Source of the DNA: JAAFHZ01 sp964247085
Lineage (GTDB): Bacteria > Cyanobacteriota > Cyanobacteriia > Cyanobacteriales > Chamaesiphonaceae
Direction: 5' to 3'
DNA: 64,000 nucleotides
Assembly (NCBI GenBank): GCA_964247085.1
Contig: CAXTSX010000014.1
Coordinates: forward strand, 1-64,000
Within the stretch, counting starts at the first letter, position 1; every line of letters begins with the position of its first letter. Shown here piece by piece: positions 32,054-42,402 of this stretch. Under the pieces are notes generated by a model. The model did no database searches. It saw only the letters and a program-made list of their open reading frames with translations, and was not told where the DNA came from. Made by a program: the position numbers and the translations under genes.

Positions 32054-35000
32054 ATGACTACCCAAAGCTTTGATCTTAATCTTCCTGGTTACCGTGTCAT
32101 ACAGGAACTAGATCGAAATCCAAAAACTGTCGTGTATCGCGCCGTATTAGATGGATTAGACCAGGTAACAGCTGCTCGAACTGTAATTATCAAACTATTA
32201 TCATCAGCACATCCAACTGCTCAGGAACTGATTAATTTTCGTCACCAGTACACAATTTCCAAAGATCTAGAGTTACCAGGAGTAGTGCGAGTATACGATT
32301 TAGAAGAAGTTGGAAGCAGCTATGCGCTAGTGATGGAGGACTTTGGAGGTCTGTCCTTAGCACGGTATGTCCAAGCGCACTCCCTATCTTTACCAGATGT
32401 TTTGCACATCATGATCCAGCTGGCCGATACTCTACAGACTCTTGGACAACGGCTGATCTTACATAAAGATATTAAACCATCAAATATTTTAATTAATCCT
32501 CATACCAAACAAGTCAAGCTGATTGACTTTGGCATTGCTTCATTATTATCTCGCGAAACTCTAGAAATTCTCCCCCCTCAGGGCTTGGAAGGCACTCTGG
32601 CTTATATGTCTCCAGAGCAAACAGGGCGTATGAATCGGGGGATTGATTATCGCACAGATTTTTATGCCTTAGGAGTTAGCTTATACCAACTTCTGACTGG
32701 CAAATTGCCCTTTGCAGCAGCGGATCCACTGGAATTAATTTATTGTCATTTAGCACAGATCGCCGTGCCCGCACATTTGGTCAATCCTCATGTGCCGGTA
32801 GTCGTCTCCCAAATTGTTGCCAAATTAATGGCGAAAAATGCCGAAGATCGTTATCAAAGTGCCTTGGGCATTAAATTTGACTTAGAGAAATGTTTACAAC
32901 AATGCCAGGAAACCGGAGTAGTTAAGGAATGGCCGATCGGACAGTGGGATTTAAGCGATCGGTTTATCATTCCCGACAAGCTGTATGGACGAGCTGCTGA
33001 GATAGCAACTTTGCTAGCGGCCTTCCATCGTGTCAGCCAAGGACAAACCGAATTAATCCTAATTGTCGGATCTTCAGGGATTGGTAAAACTGCTGTAATT
33101 AATGAAATTCACAAACCGATCGTCAAGCAACATGGTTACTTCATCAAAGGTAAATATGACCAATTTAATCGGAATATTCCTTTTAGTGCATTGATTCAAG
33201 CTTTCCGAGATTTAATCGGACAATTGTTTAGTGAAAGTGATGTCCAATTAGCTAACTGGAAGAGTCATATACTGTCAGCTGTGGGCAAAAATGGTGGTGT
33301 GTTAATAGAAGTGATTCCCGAATTGCAACAGATTATTGGTCCTCAAGCACCTATCGTTGAACTATTGGGGATGGCGGCTCAGAATCGATTTAATATATTA
33401 TTCCAAAAATTTGTGGGGGTATTTACCAAAGCTGCTCATCCATTGACACTCTTTTTAGATGATTTACAGTGGGCGGATTCTGCTTCGCTCAAATTGCTCA
33501 AGTTATTATTGTCAAGTACGGGATATTTACTATTATTAGGAGCATATCGAGATAACGAAGTTTCTTCATTTCATCCATTGACCCTAACGCTGCGAGAATT
33601 ACAAACAACTGCGGTGATCGTCAATAAAATTGTTTTAGCACCATTGGCAATTGATGATATCAATCAATTAGTTGCTGATACATTACACTGTGATCTGGAC
33701 ACGGCTGAACCACTGACCATGTTGATCGATCGCAAAACCGCAGGTAATCCCTTTTTTATTACTCAATTCCTCAAAGCCTTACATGCCGATGATGAGATTA
33801 CTTTTAACCCCGATGGCTACTGGGAATGCGATTTGGTCAACGTCCAATCCCTATCTATCACCAATAATGTTGTAGAGTTTATGACAGAGCGGTTGCAAAA
33901 ACTACCCAAAGCCACCCAACAGGTACTCAAGCTAGCTGCTTGTATTGGTGAACGGTTCGATTTTGATACCCTGACAATTGCTATAGCACAATCGCCGCTC
34001 AATACTGCCACTGCGCTATGGCAAGGATTACAAGCAGGGCTGATTTTACCAACTAGTCAAATTTACAAATTCTTTCAGCCACCCAATAGTCCGGCTTCGG
34101 CATCCGATCGATCGCTTCCTTCACCCTGTCTCAAATCCAGTGATGAAATCTCCTTATCCTGGGACTTTAGTGCATCCCAACTCCCAGCACCCAACTCATC
34201 CTATCGCTTCCTCCATGATCGGGTACAGCAAGCCGCCTACTCGCTAATTCCCCAGAGTCAGCAACAGCAAGCTCACTGGCACATCGGAAAACTACTGTTA
34301 GAAAATACCTCACCGCAGCAGCGTTCGCTCAAGCTATTTGAGATTGTTAATCATTTTAATGCGGCGACTAGTTTGTTCCAGCAACCGGCTGAACGAAAAA
34401 TGCTGGCTCAACTCAATCTTGACGCTGCTCAAAAGGCAAAATCTGCAACAGCCTATGCAGCGGCCTATAACTATGCCCATATCGGGACAAACTTACTAGG
34501 AGAGTTGGGCTGGACAAACCAATATCGACTAACCTTAAACCTGCATGAAACCCTCGCTGAAACAGCCTTTCTTAATGGTGAGCAGATAGTTCCTGAGCTA
34601 GTGCAAGTGGTTTTAGATCGTGTTCAGGTTCCTCTAGATCGAGTTAAAACCTATGAGACGATCGTCCAATTTCATATCCTCCAAAAACAGTATCAACAGG
34701 CGATCGATCGAAGTTTAGAAATTATTTGTCAATTGGGAGTTGAATTATTGCCCCAGCCCAGTAAATTAAACCTGGGGATTGAATTAGCTAAAACTAAAAT
34801 CGCCTTATGGAATAAATCTACCGAACAGTTAGTCACCTTACCAGGAATTCCGATACCAGCACAAAGATCGTTGTTGCGAATGTTGGCTCTTGCGATTATC
34901 CCGGCTTTTTTAGCTTCGCCAAACTTGGCGGTGTTGTTGGTAACGACAGGAATTAAGTTGACGTTGCGGTATGGAAATACTGCTTATGCAGCTAGCTTCT

Positions 35001-36043
35001 ATGCTGCTTATGCGGCGATTCTTGCCAACATTGGCGACCTTCAACAGAGCTATCAGAGTGGACAACTAGCACTTACTTTAGTCGATCGGTTTGATAATTT
35101 AGAAATAGCCGCTAAGGTTAAAGCTACTATGCCGTGGTTTTCGATATTGTGGAAAGAGCCATTGCGAGCGGGGATTCCCATCGTTGAGGAGAGCATCACA
35201 ACTGCATTAGAAAGCGGCAATCTGACTTCACTGGGTTTGGGTGCCTCTATTTCAGTACTGATGATGTTTTACTCCGGAATTTCTGTACATGAAATTGCTG
35301 ACAAATTGCCGGAACTAGAGCAATTTATTCTTCGATCTAAAGATGAATTTAGTTATCAATTATTCAAGATTGGAGAGCGCGTAATTGACAATTTGCGAGT
35401 AACTTCGCCACAGCCATCAATTATAGTTAGCTCTACGGCTGATGAAATAGCCTTGATTGCACAGTTGAAAGAGCGAGGTGAAATTATTGCTCTAACTACC
35501 ATCCATTTAGCTAAAAACATGTTAGCTTACATCTTTGAAGATATTCCGGTCGCCCTAAGTACTGCCGATGCTCAAATCCCCTATGAGGCTGGGACTACCG
35601 GTGTAATCCAAGCCAATATCTTCAACGCGCTTACTCGGTTAGCAGCCTATCCCCACAGTAGCGATCGCATCAAAAATCAACTGCTCAAGCAGGTGATCGA
35701 TACTCAAAATAAATTAGCCAAACGGGCTAAGTTGATGCCCGGAAATTTTCAGCATAAATACGATCTTGTTACTGCTGAAAAATGTCGAGTCTTGGGCGAT
35801 TTCACCACTGCCATGGAATTATATGATCGAGCCATTGCGGGAGCTAAAAAGTCTACATATCTGCACGAAGAAGCGATCGCTAACGAATGTGCCGCTAAGT
35901 TCTATCGTGCTCAGGGTAAGTCACAAATTGCCGCCTCTTATATGCAGTCTGCTTACTATTGCTATGCTCGGTGGGGAGCCAATGCCAAAACTAATGATTT
36001 GGAACAACGCTATCCCGCATTACTGAGACCGAGGGGTAGTTAA
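32054..36043 (+). CDS. Giant Ser/Thr kinase-AAA ATPase-TPR signalling protein (no histidine kinase part)
   Basis: 1329 residues. N-terminal eukaryotic-type kinase: Lys in VIIKLL, catalytic HKDIKPSN (Asp139), DFGIAS. Then an AAA/MalT-like ATPase with P-loop GSSGIGKT (339-346) and Walker B FLDDLQWAD, followed by a helical repeat region ending YMQSAYYCYARWGA. The family in filamentous cyanobacteria (HstK-like) usually continues with GAF and histidine kinase domains; here the protein ends after the repeats. It is 119 bases from a full-length paralogue and may partner with the downstream kinase. The input signal is unknown. Confidence 0.88.
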   Translation: MTTQSFDLNLPGYRVIQELDRNPKTVVYRAVLDGLDQVTAARTVIIKLLSSAHPTAQELINFRHQYTISKDLELPGVVRVYDLEEVGSSYALVMEDFGGLSLARYVQAHSLSLPDVLHIMIQLADTLQTLGQRLILHKDIKPSNILINPHTKQVKLIDFGIASLLSRETLEILPPQGLEGTLAYMSPEQTGRMNRGIDYRTDFYALGVSLYQLLTGKLPFAAADPLELIYCHLAQIAVPAHLVNPHVPVVVSQIVAKLMAKNAEDRYQSALGIKFDLEKCLQQCQETGVVKEWPIGQWDLSDRFIIPDKLYGRAAEIATLLAAFHRVSQGQTELILIVGSSGIGKTAVINEIHKPIVKQHGYFIKGKYDQFNRNIPFSALIQAFRDLIGQLFSESDVQLANWKSHILSAVGKNGGVLIEVIPELQQIIGPQAPIVELLGMAAQNRFNILFQKFVGVFTKAAHPLTLFLDDLQWADSASLKLLKLLLSSTGYLLLLGAYRDNEVSSFHPLTLTLRELQTTAVIVNKIVLAPLAIDDINQLVADTLHCDLDTAEPLTMLIDRKTAGNPFFITQFLKALHADDEITFNPDGYWECDLVNVQSLSITNNVVEFMTERLQKLPKATQQVLKLAACIGERFDFDTLTIAIAQSPLNTATALWQGLQAGLILPTSQIYKFFQPPNSPASASDRSLPSPCLKSSDEISLSWDFSASQLPAPNSSYRFLHDRVQQAAYSLIPQSQQQQAHWHIGKLLLENTSPQQRSLKLFEIVNHFNAATSLFQQPAERKMLAQLNLDAAQKAKSATAYAAAYNYAHIGTNLLGELGWTNQYRLTLNLHETLAETAFLNGEQIVPELVQVVLDRVQVPLDRVKTYETIVQFHILQKQYQQAIDRSLEIICQLGVELLPQPSKLNLGIELAKTKIALWNKSTEQLVTLPGIPIPAQRSLLRMLALAIIPAFLASPNLAVLLVTTGIKLTLRYGNTAYAASFYAAYAAILANIGDLQQSYQSGQLALTLVDRFDNLEIAAKVKATMPWFSILWKEPLRAGIPIVEESITTALESGNLTSLGLGASISVLMMFYSGISVHEIADKLPELEQFILRSKDEFSYQLFKIGERVIDNLRVTSPQPSIIVSSTADEIALIAQLKERGEIIALTTIHLAKNMLAYIFEDIPVALSTADAQIPYEAGTTGVIQANIFNALTRLAAYPHSSDRIKNQLLKQVIDTQNKLAKRAKLMPGNFQHKYDLVTAEKCRVLGDFTTAMELYDRAIAGAKKSTYLHEEAIANECAAKFYRAQGKSQIAASYMQSAYYCYARWGANAKTNDLEQRYPALLRPRGS

Positions 36044-36162
36044 GCAAACACTACCAGATAAATCGGCTAATTGGCGATCGAACTAAACTAACACAACAGT
36101 TATAATAAGAATGCAACTGCTGACAATACTGAGGGCACAATCGGGTGTTCGAATCATCAGGC

Positions 36163-39100
36163 ATGACAACAACAAATTTCGATTTTAATCTCCCCGGCTA
36201 TCAAATAATTGAGGAGTTATCCCAAGATTCAAAAACAGTCGTGTATCGGGCTCGCTTGCTAACACAAACAGCAATAGATCCGCAAGAATCGGAGTTGTTT
36301 CCAGATGCTGACACCGTAATTATCAAAGTATTATCATCGACATATCCAACCTATCAAGAGTTGGTCAATTTTCGGCATCAATACACAATTGCCAAGAACC
36401 TCGACTTACCAGGAGTCTTGCGCGTACATAGTCTCCAGGAATTAGATCTACGCTATGCGTTGGTAATGGAAGATTTTGGAGGCGTGTCTTTAGCTAAGTA
36501 TACAGAAGAGTATTTTTTAGATTTACCAGATATTTTGACAATTGCTATTCAACTCACCGATACCTTAGAGGCACTGGGTCAGCAACGAATTATTCATAAA
36601 GATATCAAACCATCGAATATCTTAATTAATCCGCACACTCAAGAAGTAAAGCTGATTGACTTTAGTATCGCGTCACGATTAAACCACGAAACTCAAGATA
36701 TTCTCAACCCCAGATGTTTAGAAGGTACGCTTGCTTATATCTCTCCTGAACAAACGGGACGAATGAATCGAGGTATCGATTATCGGACTGATTTTTATGC
36801 CTTGGGAGTCACGTTATACCAACTTCTAACCAATAAATTGCCATTTGAAGCAGATAATTTGTTGGAATTAGTTCATTGTCATTTGGCACAGATCGCCATA
36901 CCAGTTCATCTTGTCAATCCAGATATCCCGGTAATTGTCTCCCAAATTGTGGCCAAATTAATGGCCAAAAATGCTGAGGATCGCTATCAAAGCGCGATGG
37001 GCATCAAATATGACCTAAGTGATTGTCTACAGCAATTATGGCAGACCGGCAAGATTAATGACTTGACAATCGGGAAACACGATCTGAGCGACAGATTTAT
37101 TATTCCCGAACAACTTTATGGGCGGGAACGTGAGGTCAAAACTTTGCTTAATTCCTTTGCTCGCGTCACAGCGGGGGGAAGCGAACTAATGCTGGTAGCA
37201 GGCTGTTCAGGAATTGGAAAAACGGCGGTGATCAATGAAGTTCACAAACCAATTACCCATCAGCAGGGGTATTTTATTAAAGGTAAATTCGACAGGCTGA
37301 ATCGCAATATTCCCCTCTCGGCATTCGTTGGAACGATCCGCGATTTAATCGGACAACTTTTAAGTGAAAGTGATGAGCAGCTGGCCATCTGGAAAAGCAA
37401 AATCCTGGCGGCATTGGGTAGCAACTGTCGATCAATCATTGACGTGATCCCCGAATTAGAGCAAATTATTGGACAGCAAGACTCCTCCATAGAATTAGTT
37501 GGTAATGCCGCCGAAAATCGATTTCGGTTGTCATTTCAAAACTTTATTACAGTTTTTACAACTCCCTTACAACCCTTAGTATTGTTTTTGGATGACTTGC
37601 AGTGGGCAGATTTGGCTTCACTACAAATGATCCGACAATTGTTAGCTCAAGATGTTGGGCATTTGCTAATTTTGGGAGCCTATCGAGATAACGAAGTTCG
37701 ATCGGCTCATCCCTTGATTTTGATGCTCAAGGAACTGGAGCAAACGTCTGTTATCGTCAATACAATAGAGCTAAAACCGCTAAGCCATCAAGATATTAAT
37801 CAGTTAGTAGCTGATACTTTGCATTGCGATCGAGTTCTGGCACAACCACTGAGCAAATTGATCGATCGCAAAACCCAAGGCAATCCCTTCTTCAGCACCC
37901 AATTTCTCAAAGCGCTGCAGCGCGATGGATACATCAAGTTCGATCGAACAGCGGGCTATTGGCAATGCAATCTTAGTCAGATCGAACTCAAAAGCTTGAC
38001 TGATGATGTAGTGGAATTCATGGCAGAACAATTACAAAAACTCGTGCCAGCCACCCAAGAGATGCTAAATTCAGCAGCATTTTTGGGTTCCCAGTTCGAT
38101 CTCCAAACATTAGCAATGGTAGCCGATCGCTCCGAACAAGAAATAGCTACAGCCCTGTGGCCAGCCCTCCAAAATGGCTTGATTATCCCCCTCGATCGAC
38201 TCTATAAATTCTTCCAATCCGACTCCCCACTTATGGAAGTCAATCCCAAAACCACACTTTTGCCCCCTCCTTCATCTTCCTTTCGATTTCTCCATGATCG
38301 CGTTCAACAAGCCGCCTATTCTCTCACCCCCGCCGCCACATCAGCCGCACTCCATCTCAAGATCGGGCGGTTGTTAAGAGATCGGACACCCCTAAGCGAA
38401 TTAGAATTACAACTATTCCCAATTATCAACCAACTCAATCGAGGCGTTACACTAATTACTTTTGAAGACGAGCGCGAACAGCTCGCCCAGCTCAACTGGC
38501 GTGCTGCCCAAAAAGCCCGAACATCCGCTGCTTACTCGGCAGCAATGAGCTATCTCAATACGGGGTTAGAGCTATTAGCACCACAATGTTGGCAACACCA
38601 ATACGATCTCAGCCTGCGATTACATCAACTAGCAACTGAAGTTGCCTATCTTTTGGGTGACTATGCGCAGATGGCAATGCTGATGCAAATAGGGCTAAAA
38701 CAGGCTAAAAACCACTTAGATCGATCGAAATTCCATGAAACTCAAATTCTGGCATTGGTAGCTCAAGATCAGGCACGAGCAGCGGTAAATTATGCCCGAA
38801 AAATCCTGCCTAGTTATGGTGTGGAGCTGCCACGCCATCCATCAAACTTCAGAACCACATTAGGATTTTTTAAAACCCTCTATCGGATGACCGGAAAAAC
38901 ATCGAAGGATTTACTAGCATTGCCCCAGATGACTGATCCATACAAATTAGCCGGATACAATATCCTCAATATTATCGGGGCAGCGGCACAACGAAGTATG
39001 CCAGAGATACTCCCATTCATTACTTTTAGGGGCATCGCCCTCTCTTTGCGCTATGGCAATATTCCTAGATCCTCAATGGGTTACACCATTTATGCTTTCT

Positions 39101-42100
39101 TGTTATGCGAAAAACTTGGTCGCATTGATGCCGGATATGCCATGGGCAAAGCAGCGATCTCCTTGTGCTATCAACAGTCCTCCACAGAAGCATTAGGTTT
39201 TACCTTATTTCTCTGGAATCGTTTTGTGGCCTATCGAAAAGAATCTCAGCGCACATTATTACCCGTGCTATTGGAAGCCTATCAGGTTAGCTTGAATACT
39301 GGAAATACCGAGTATGCAGCTTATAGTCTCTGTACTTATTTGGGACAAAGTTATGAAATCGGTCAAAATCTGGTGGAATTGCAGCAAGAGGCGATCTCTT
39401 ACCAAAACACATTTGTAAAACTTCAGCAGAAATCTATTACCAGTATTTATAATCTCAACTGCCAGGTACTTATAAATCTGACGAAGGGGATCGAAGATCC
39501 TGGTCGAATTTCAGGCTATTTTTTTGACGAAAACACCATTACTAAAGACGATTTGCAACTCCAAACTTATACTGCGATTAGAAAACTAGAACTAGCGGTG
39601 TTGTTCGATTCACATGACATCGCCATGGAACAAATCTCGATTGTGCAAAGGCTTTCCGGCACGATCGAAGGTACATTTAACAAGAGTGTGATTTGTTTTT
39701 ACGAAGCAATTGTTAAGTTAGCACAATATCCTCATCAAAGTAATTATCAGCAGCGAGTTAATCTCACCAAAGTTAAAAAAATCTGTCGAAATTTAACTAA
39801 ACTAGGAAAATTATCACCGCTAAATTATCAACCAAAAGCGCTGCTAGTAGCCGCCGAATTGCTGCGGGTGCAAGGGAAGTCTAATCAAGCCGCCGAAGCC
39901 TATGATCGAGCAATCGCTAAGGCCAAAGCTAGTGGTTGTATTCAAGAAGAAGGCTTCGCTAACGAATGCGCGGCTAAGTTTTACCAGGCTTTGGGTAAAG
40001 AAAAAATCGCAGCCATCTATATGCAGTCGGCTTACTATTGCTATGCTCGCTGGGGAGCTAAATCCAAAACCAAAGATTTAGAAAAACGCTACTCCTATCT
40101 GCTTAATTCAATTCTGCACCCAACACCATCACCAGCTTTCGATCCCCTCGCAACCCTAGCCACAATTACCAACTCCAGTCATGATCGATCGCCTGTCCAG
40201 AGCTTTGACTTAGTGTCAGTCATTCAGTCTGCCCAAACTCTAACTAGTACACTAGAAATCAAAGAATTAGTTCAACAATTACTCCAAATTATTCTGGAAA
40301 ATTCTGGAGCCCAAACCTGCATGTTGGCATTGCCTGTTGGGGATAAATGGAAAATTCAATCGATGGCAACAGTCAATCAATCCAGTTCTAGCACTACTCC
40401 AATTGGACATCCGCTAACGAGCGATGTGGAATACCCCGAAAAATTAATTTATTGGGTTAAAAACACCCAGACATCCTTGGTATTTGATGCTCGTAAACCA
40501 CCAGCAATCAACGGCACCACAGCAGCCTTTATCAACGATCGATATCTGCTCGAACATCAACCTCAAAGCATTTTTGTATTGCCAATTGCTAAACAAAATC
40601 GTGTTCTCGGTGTTGTCTATATCGAGCATCGCCACACTCCCGACTTATTTACAGATAGTAAAATCACTGCAATTTCATTTCTTTGTAGTCAAGCTGCGAT
40701 CGCCCTGGAAAATGCCAATCTTTACCGAGAGTCTCAGCAAGCCCAAACCGATCTAGCAACGTCTAGGCAAAAATACTATGATTTGATCCAATCTAGTGAT
40801 GGAGTAGTGTGGGAATACGACTTAATCCAAGGACAGTTAACTTTTGTTAGCGATCGCGTCGTGACATTACTGGGCTATCCCTTATCCGGTTGGTTGTCTC
40901 AACCCAATATTTTGCAGACCTTCGTTCACCCCGAGGATATCAAACTGGTAATGTGTATTTATACGTCGGCGATCGAACAGCGTCAAAGATCGGAAGCAGA
41001 ATATCGCCTCATCACTGCCGACGGTCGGATCGTTTGGACTTACGATGTTTTCACTCCAGTTTATGATGCAAGTAACCGTCCAGTGGCCATCAATGGTTTA
41101 TCGATCGATATCTCCGATCGCAAGCAAGTCGAGATCGAACTTCAGCAAACCAACGCGCGGTTAGAATTAACCAATACCGAACTAATCCGCGCTACCCAAC
41201 TCAAAGATGAATTTCTGGCCACGATGAGCCACGAACTGCGCACCCCCTTAAATGCAATTTTGGGTATGTCTGAGATTTTGCAAGAAGAAGTATTCGGCTC
41301 TGTCAACAAACGTCAACTCAAATCTCTACTATCGATCGAATCTAGTGGCAAGCATTTATTGTCATTAATTAATGACATGTTGGATGTCTCCAAAATTTCG
41401 GCAGGAAAACTCGCCCTAGAAATTACTACCGTTAATGTTTTACATCTGTGCAACTCTAGTATCGCCTTTATTAAACAACAGGCAGTCGCCAAAAAAATTG
41501 GATTAGATCTACAGCTACCCTCGGCCATTGGTAAAATTGCCGTTGATGAGCGACGAATGCGCCAGGTGCTAATTAACTTGCTCGATAATGCTGTCAAATT
41601 TACGCCTAAAGGCGGTTGGGTCGAACTATGTGTCACAAAATCAGCAGATGAGGATTGGATCGAGTTTGCAGTAATTGATACCGGCATTGGGATTGCTAGT
41701 GCCGATCTCAAAAAACTATTCCAACCATTTATCCAGCTGGACAGCAGCCTCAGTCGCCAGTACGAAGGCACCGGATTAGGATTAACCCTAGCACAACAAA
41801 TCGTGGAACTACATGGTGGCAATATTAGAATTGAAAGTGAAGTGGGACAGGGCAGTTGTTTTATAGTTCGCTTACCTCAAGTATGTCTCGTTACCGAACC
41901 CGATAGCGACGCGCTATTGCCAATTCCTGGCCTCGTTACATCTCCACCAGATGTTGATTTCGTAGAGTCTAGCAAGGGGGAATTTTCCACATCGCCGCTA
42001 ATTTTGTTAGCGGAGGATGATCAGGAAAATATTAATGTACTGTCAATATTTTTGACCGCGAAGGGATACCGTACAATCTTGGCAAGAAATGGACAGGAGG

Positions 42101-42390
42101 CAATTAATATTCTGGAAGGATGTGTTAAGGAAATTGCTCCGCAAGATTGTCCGGATTTAATTTTAATGGATATTCAAATGCCTCGCATGGATGGACTCGA
42201 GGCCATTGGATGGATTCGCCAACAACCTCGATTAGCAGAGGTGCCGATCATTGCTGTTACATCTTTGGCTATGAAAGGCGATCTGGATCGCTGCCTAGCC
42301 GCTGGCGCTACTGATTATTTATCCAAGCCAGTACCACTCAAGCAGCTCAATCTCAAGATTAAAGAGTTACTAAGTTTAGTTGATAAGTAA
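36163..42390 (+). CDS. HstK-like hybrid: Ser/Thr kinase, AAA, TPR, GAF, PAS, histidine kinase, receiver
   Basis: 2075 residues from the ATG at 36163 (a GTG six codons upstream is less likely, since the paralogue starts at the equivalent MTT). Order: Ser/Thr kinase (HKDIKPSN, Asp147; the DFG motif reads D-F-S at 166-168), AAA with GCSGIGKT (347-354) and FLDDLQWAD, helical repeats, GAF from about 1370, PAS from about 1540, HisKA with ATMSHELRTP (His1690), HATPase (DNAVKFTP, DTGIGI, GTGLGLTLAQ), and receiver with LMDIQMPRMDG (Asp2003). All phospho-sites are present. It joins two kinase chemistries in one chain; partner and signal unknown. Confidence 0.9.
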   Translation: MTTTNFDFNLPGYQIIEELSQDSKTVVYRARLLTQTAIDPQESELFPDADTVIIKVLSSTYPTYQELVNFRHQYTIAKNLDLPGVLRVHSLQELDLRYALVMEDFGGVSLAKYTEEYFLDLPDILTIAIQLTDTLEALGQQRIIHKDIKPSNILINPHTQEVKLIDFSIASRLNHETQDILNPRCLEGTLAYISPEQTGRMNRGIDYRTDFYALGVTLYQLLTNKLPFEADNLLELVHCHLAQIAIPVHLVNPDIPVIVSQIVAKLMAKNAEDRYQSAMGIKYDLSDCLQQLWQTGKINDLTIGKHDLSDRFIIPEQLYGREREVKTLLNSFARVTAGGSELMLVAGCSGIGKTAVINEVHKPITHQQGYFIKGKFDRLNRNIPLSAFVGTIRDLIGQLLSESDEQLAIWKSKILAALGSNCRSIIDVIPELEQIIGQQDSSIELVGNAAENRFRLSFQNFITVFTTPLQPLVLFLDDLQWADLASLQMIRQLLAQDVGHLLILGAYRDNEVRSAHPLILMLKELEQTSVIVNTIELKPLSHQDINQLVADTLHCDRVLAQPLSKLIDRKTQGNPFFSTQFLKALQRDGYIKFDRTAGYWQCNLSQIELKSLTDDVVEFMAEQLQKLVPATQEMLNSAAFLGSQFDLQTLAMVADRSEQEIATALWPALQNGLIIPLDRLYKFFQSDSPLMEVNPKTTLLPPPSSSFRFLHDRVQQAAYSLTPAATSAALHLKIGRLLRDRTPLSELELQLFPIINQLNRGVTLITFEDEREQLAQLNWRAAQKARTSAAYSAAMSYLNTGLELLAPQCWQHQYDLSLRLHQLATEVAYLLGDYAQMAMLMQIGLKQAKNHLDRSKFHETQILALVAQDQARAAVNYARKILPSYGVELPRHPSNFRTTLGFFKTLYRMTGKTSKDLLALPQMTDPYKLAGYNILNIIGAAAQRSMPEILPFITFRGIALSLRYGNIPRSSMGYTIYAFLLCEKLGRIDAGYAMGKAAISLCYQQSSTEALGFTLFLWNRFVAYRKESQRTLLPVLLEAYQVSLNTGNTEYAAYSLCTYLGQSYEIGQNLVELQQEAISYQNTFVKLQQKSITSIYNLNCQVLINLTKGIEDPGRISGYFFDENTITKDDLQLQTYTAIRKLELAVLFDSHDIAMEQISIVQRLSGTIEGTFNKSVICFYEAIVKLAQYPHQSNYQQRVNLTKVKKICRNLTKLGKLSPLNYQPKALLVAAELLRVQGKSNQAAEAYDRAIAKAKASGCIQEEGFANECAAKFYQALGKEKIAAIYMQSAYYCYARWGAKSKTKDLEKRYSYLLNSILHPTPSPAFDPLATLATITNSSHDRSPVQSFDLVSVIQSAQTLTSTLEIKELVQQLLQIILENSGAQTCMLALPVGDKWKIQSMATVNQSSSSTTPIGHPLTSDVEYPEKLIYWVKNTQTSLVFDARKPPAINGTTAAFINDRYLLEHQPQSIFVLPIAKQNRVLGVVYIEHRHTPDLFTDSKITAISFLCSQAAIALENANLYRESQQAQTDLATSRQKYYDLIQSSDGVVWEYDLIQGQLTFVSDRVVTLLGYPLSGWLSQPNILQTFVHPEDIKLVMCIYTSAIEQRQRSEAEYRLITADGRIVWTYDVFTPVYDASNRPVAINGLSIDISDRKQVEIELQQTNARLELTNTELIRATQLKDEFLATMSHELRTPLNAILGMSEILQEEVFGSVNKRQLKSLLSIESSGKHLLSLINDMLDVSKISAGKLALEITTVNVLHLCNSSIAFIKQQAVAKKIGLDLQLPSAIGKIAVDERRMRQVLINLLDNAVKFTPKGGWVELCVTKSADEDWIEFAVIDTGIGIASADLKKLFQPFIQLDSSLSRQYEGTGLGLTLAQQIVELHGGNIRIESEVGQGSCFIVRLPQVCLVTEPDSDALLPIPGLVTSPPDVDFVESSKGEFSTSPLILLAEDDQENINVLSIFLTAKGYRTILARNGQEAINILEGCVKEIAPQDCPDLILMDIQMPRMDGLEAIGWIRQQPRLAEVPIIAVTSLAMKGDLDRCLAAGATDYLSKPVPLKQLNLKIKELLSLVDK

Positions 42391-42402
42391 GGCCAGCCAC
42401 TC

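Noticed and set aside
41313..41822. 169-residue minus-strand frame
   Set aside because: Antisense to the histidine kinase domain of the hybrid kinase; no independent support.
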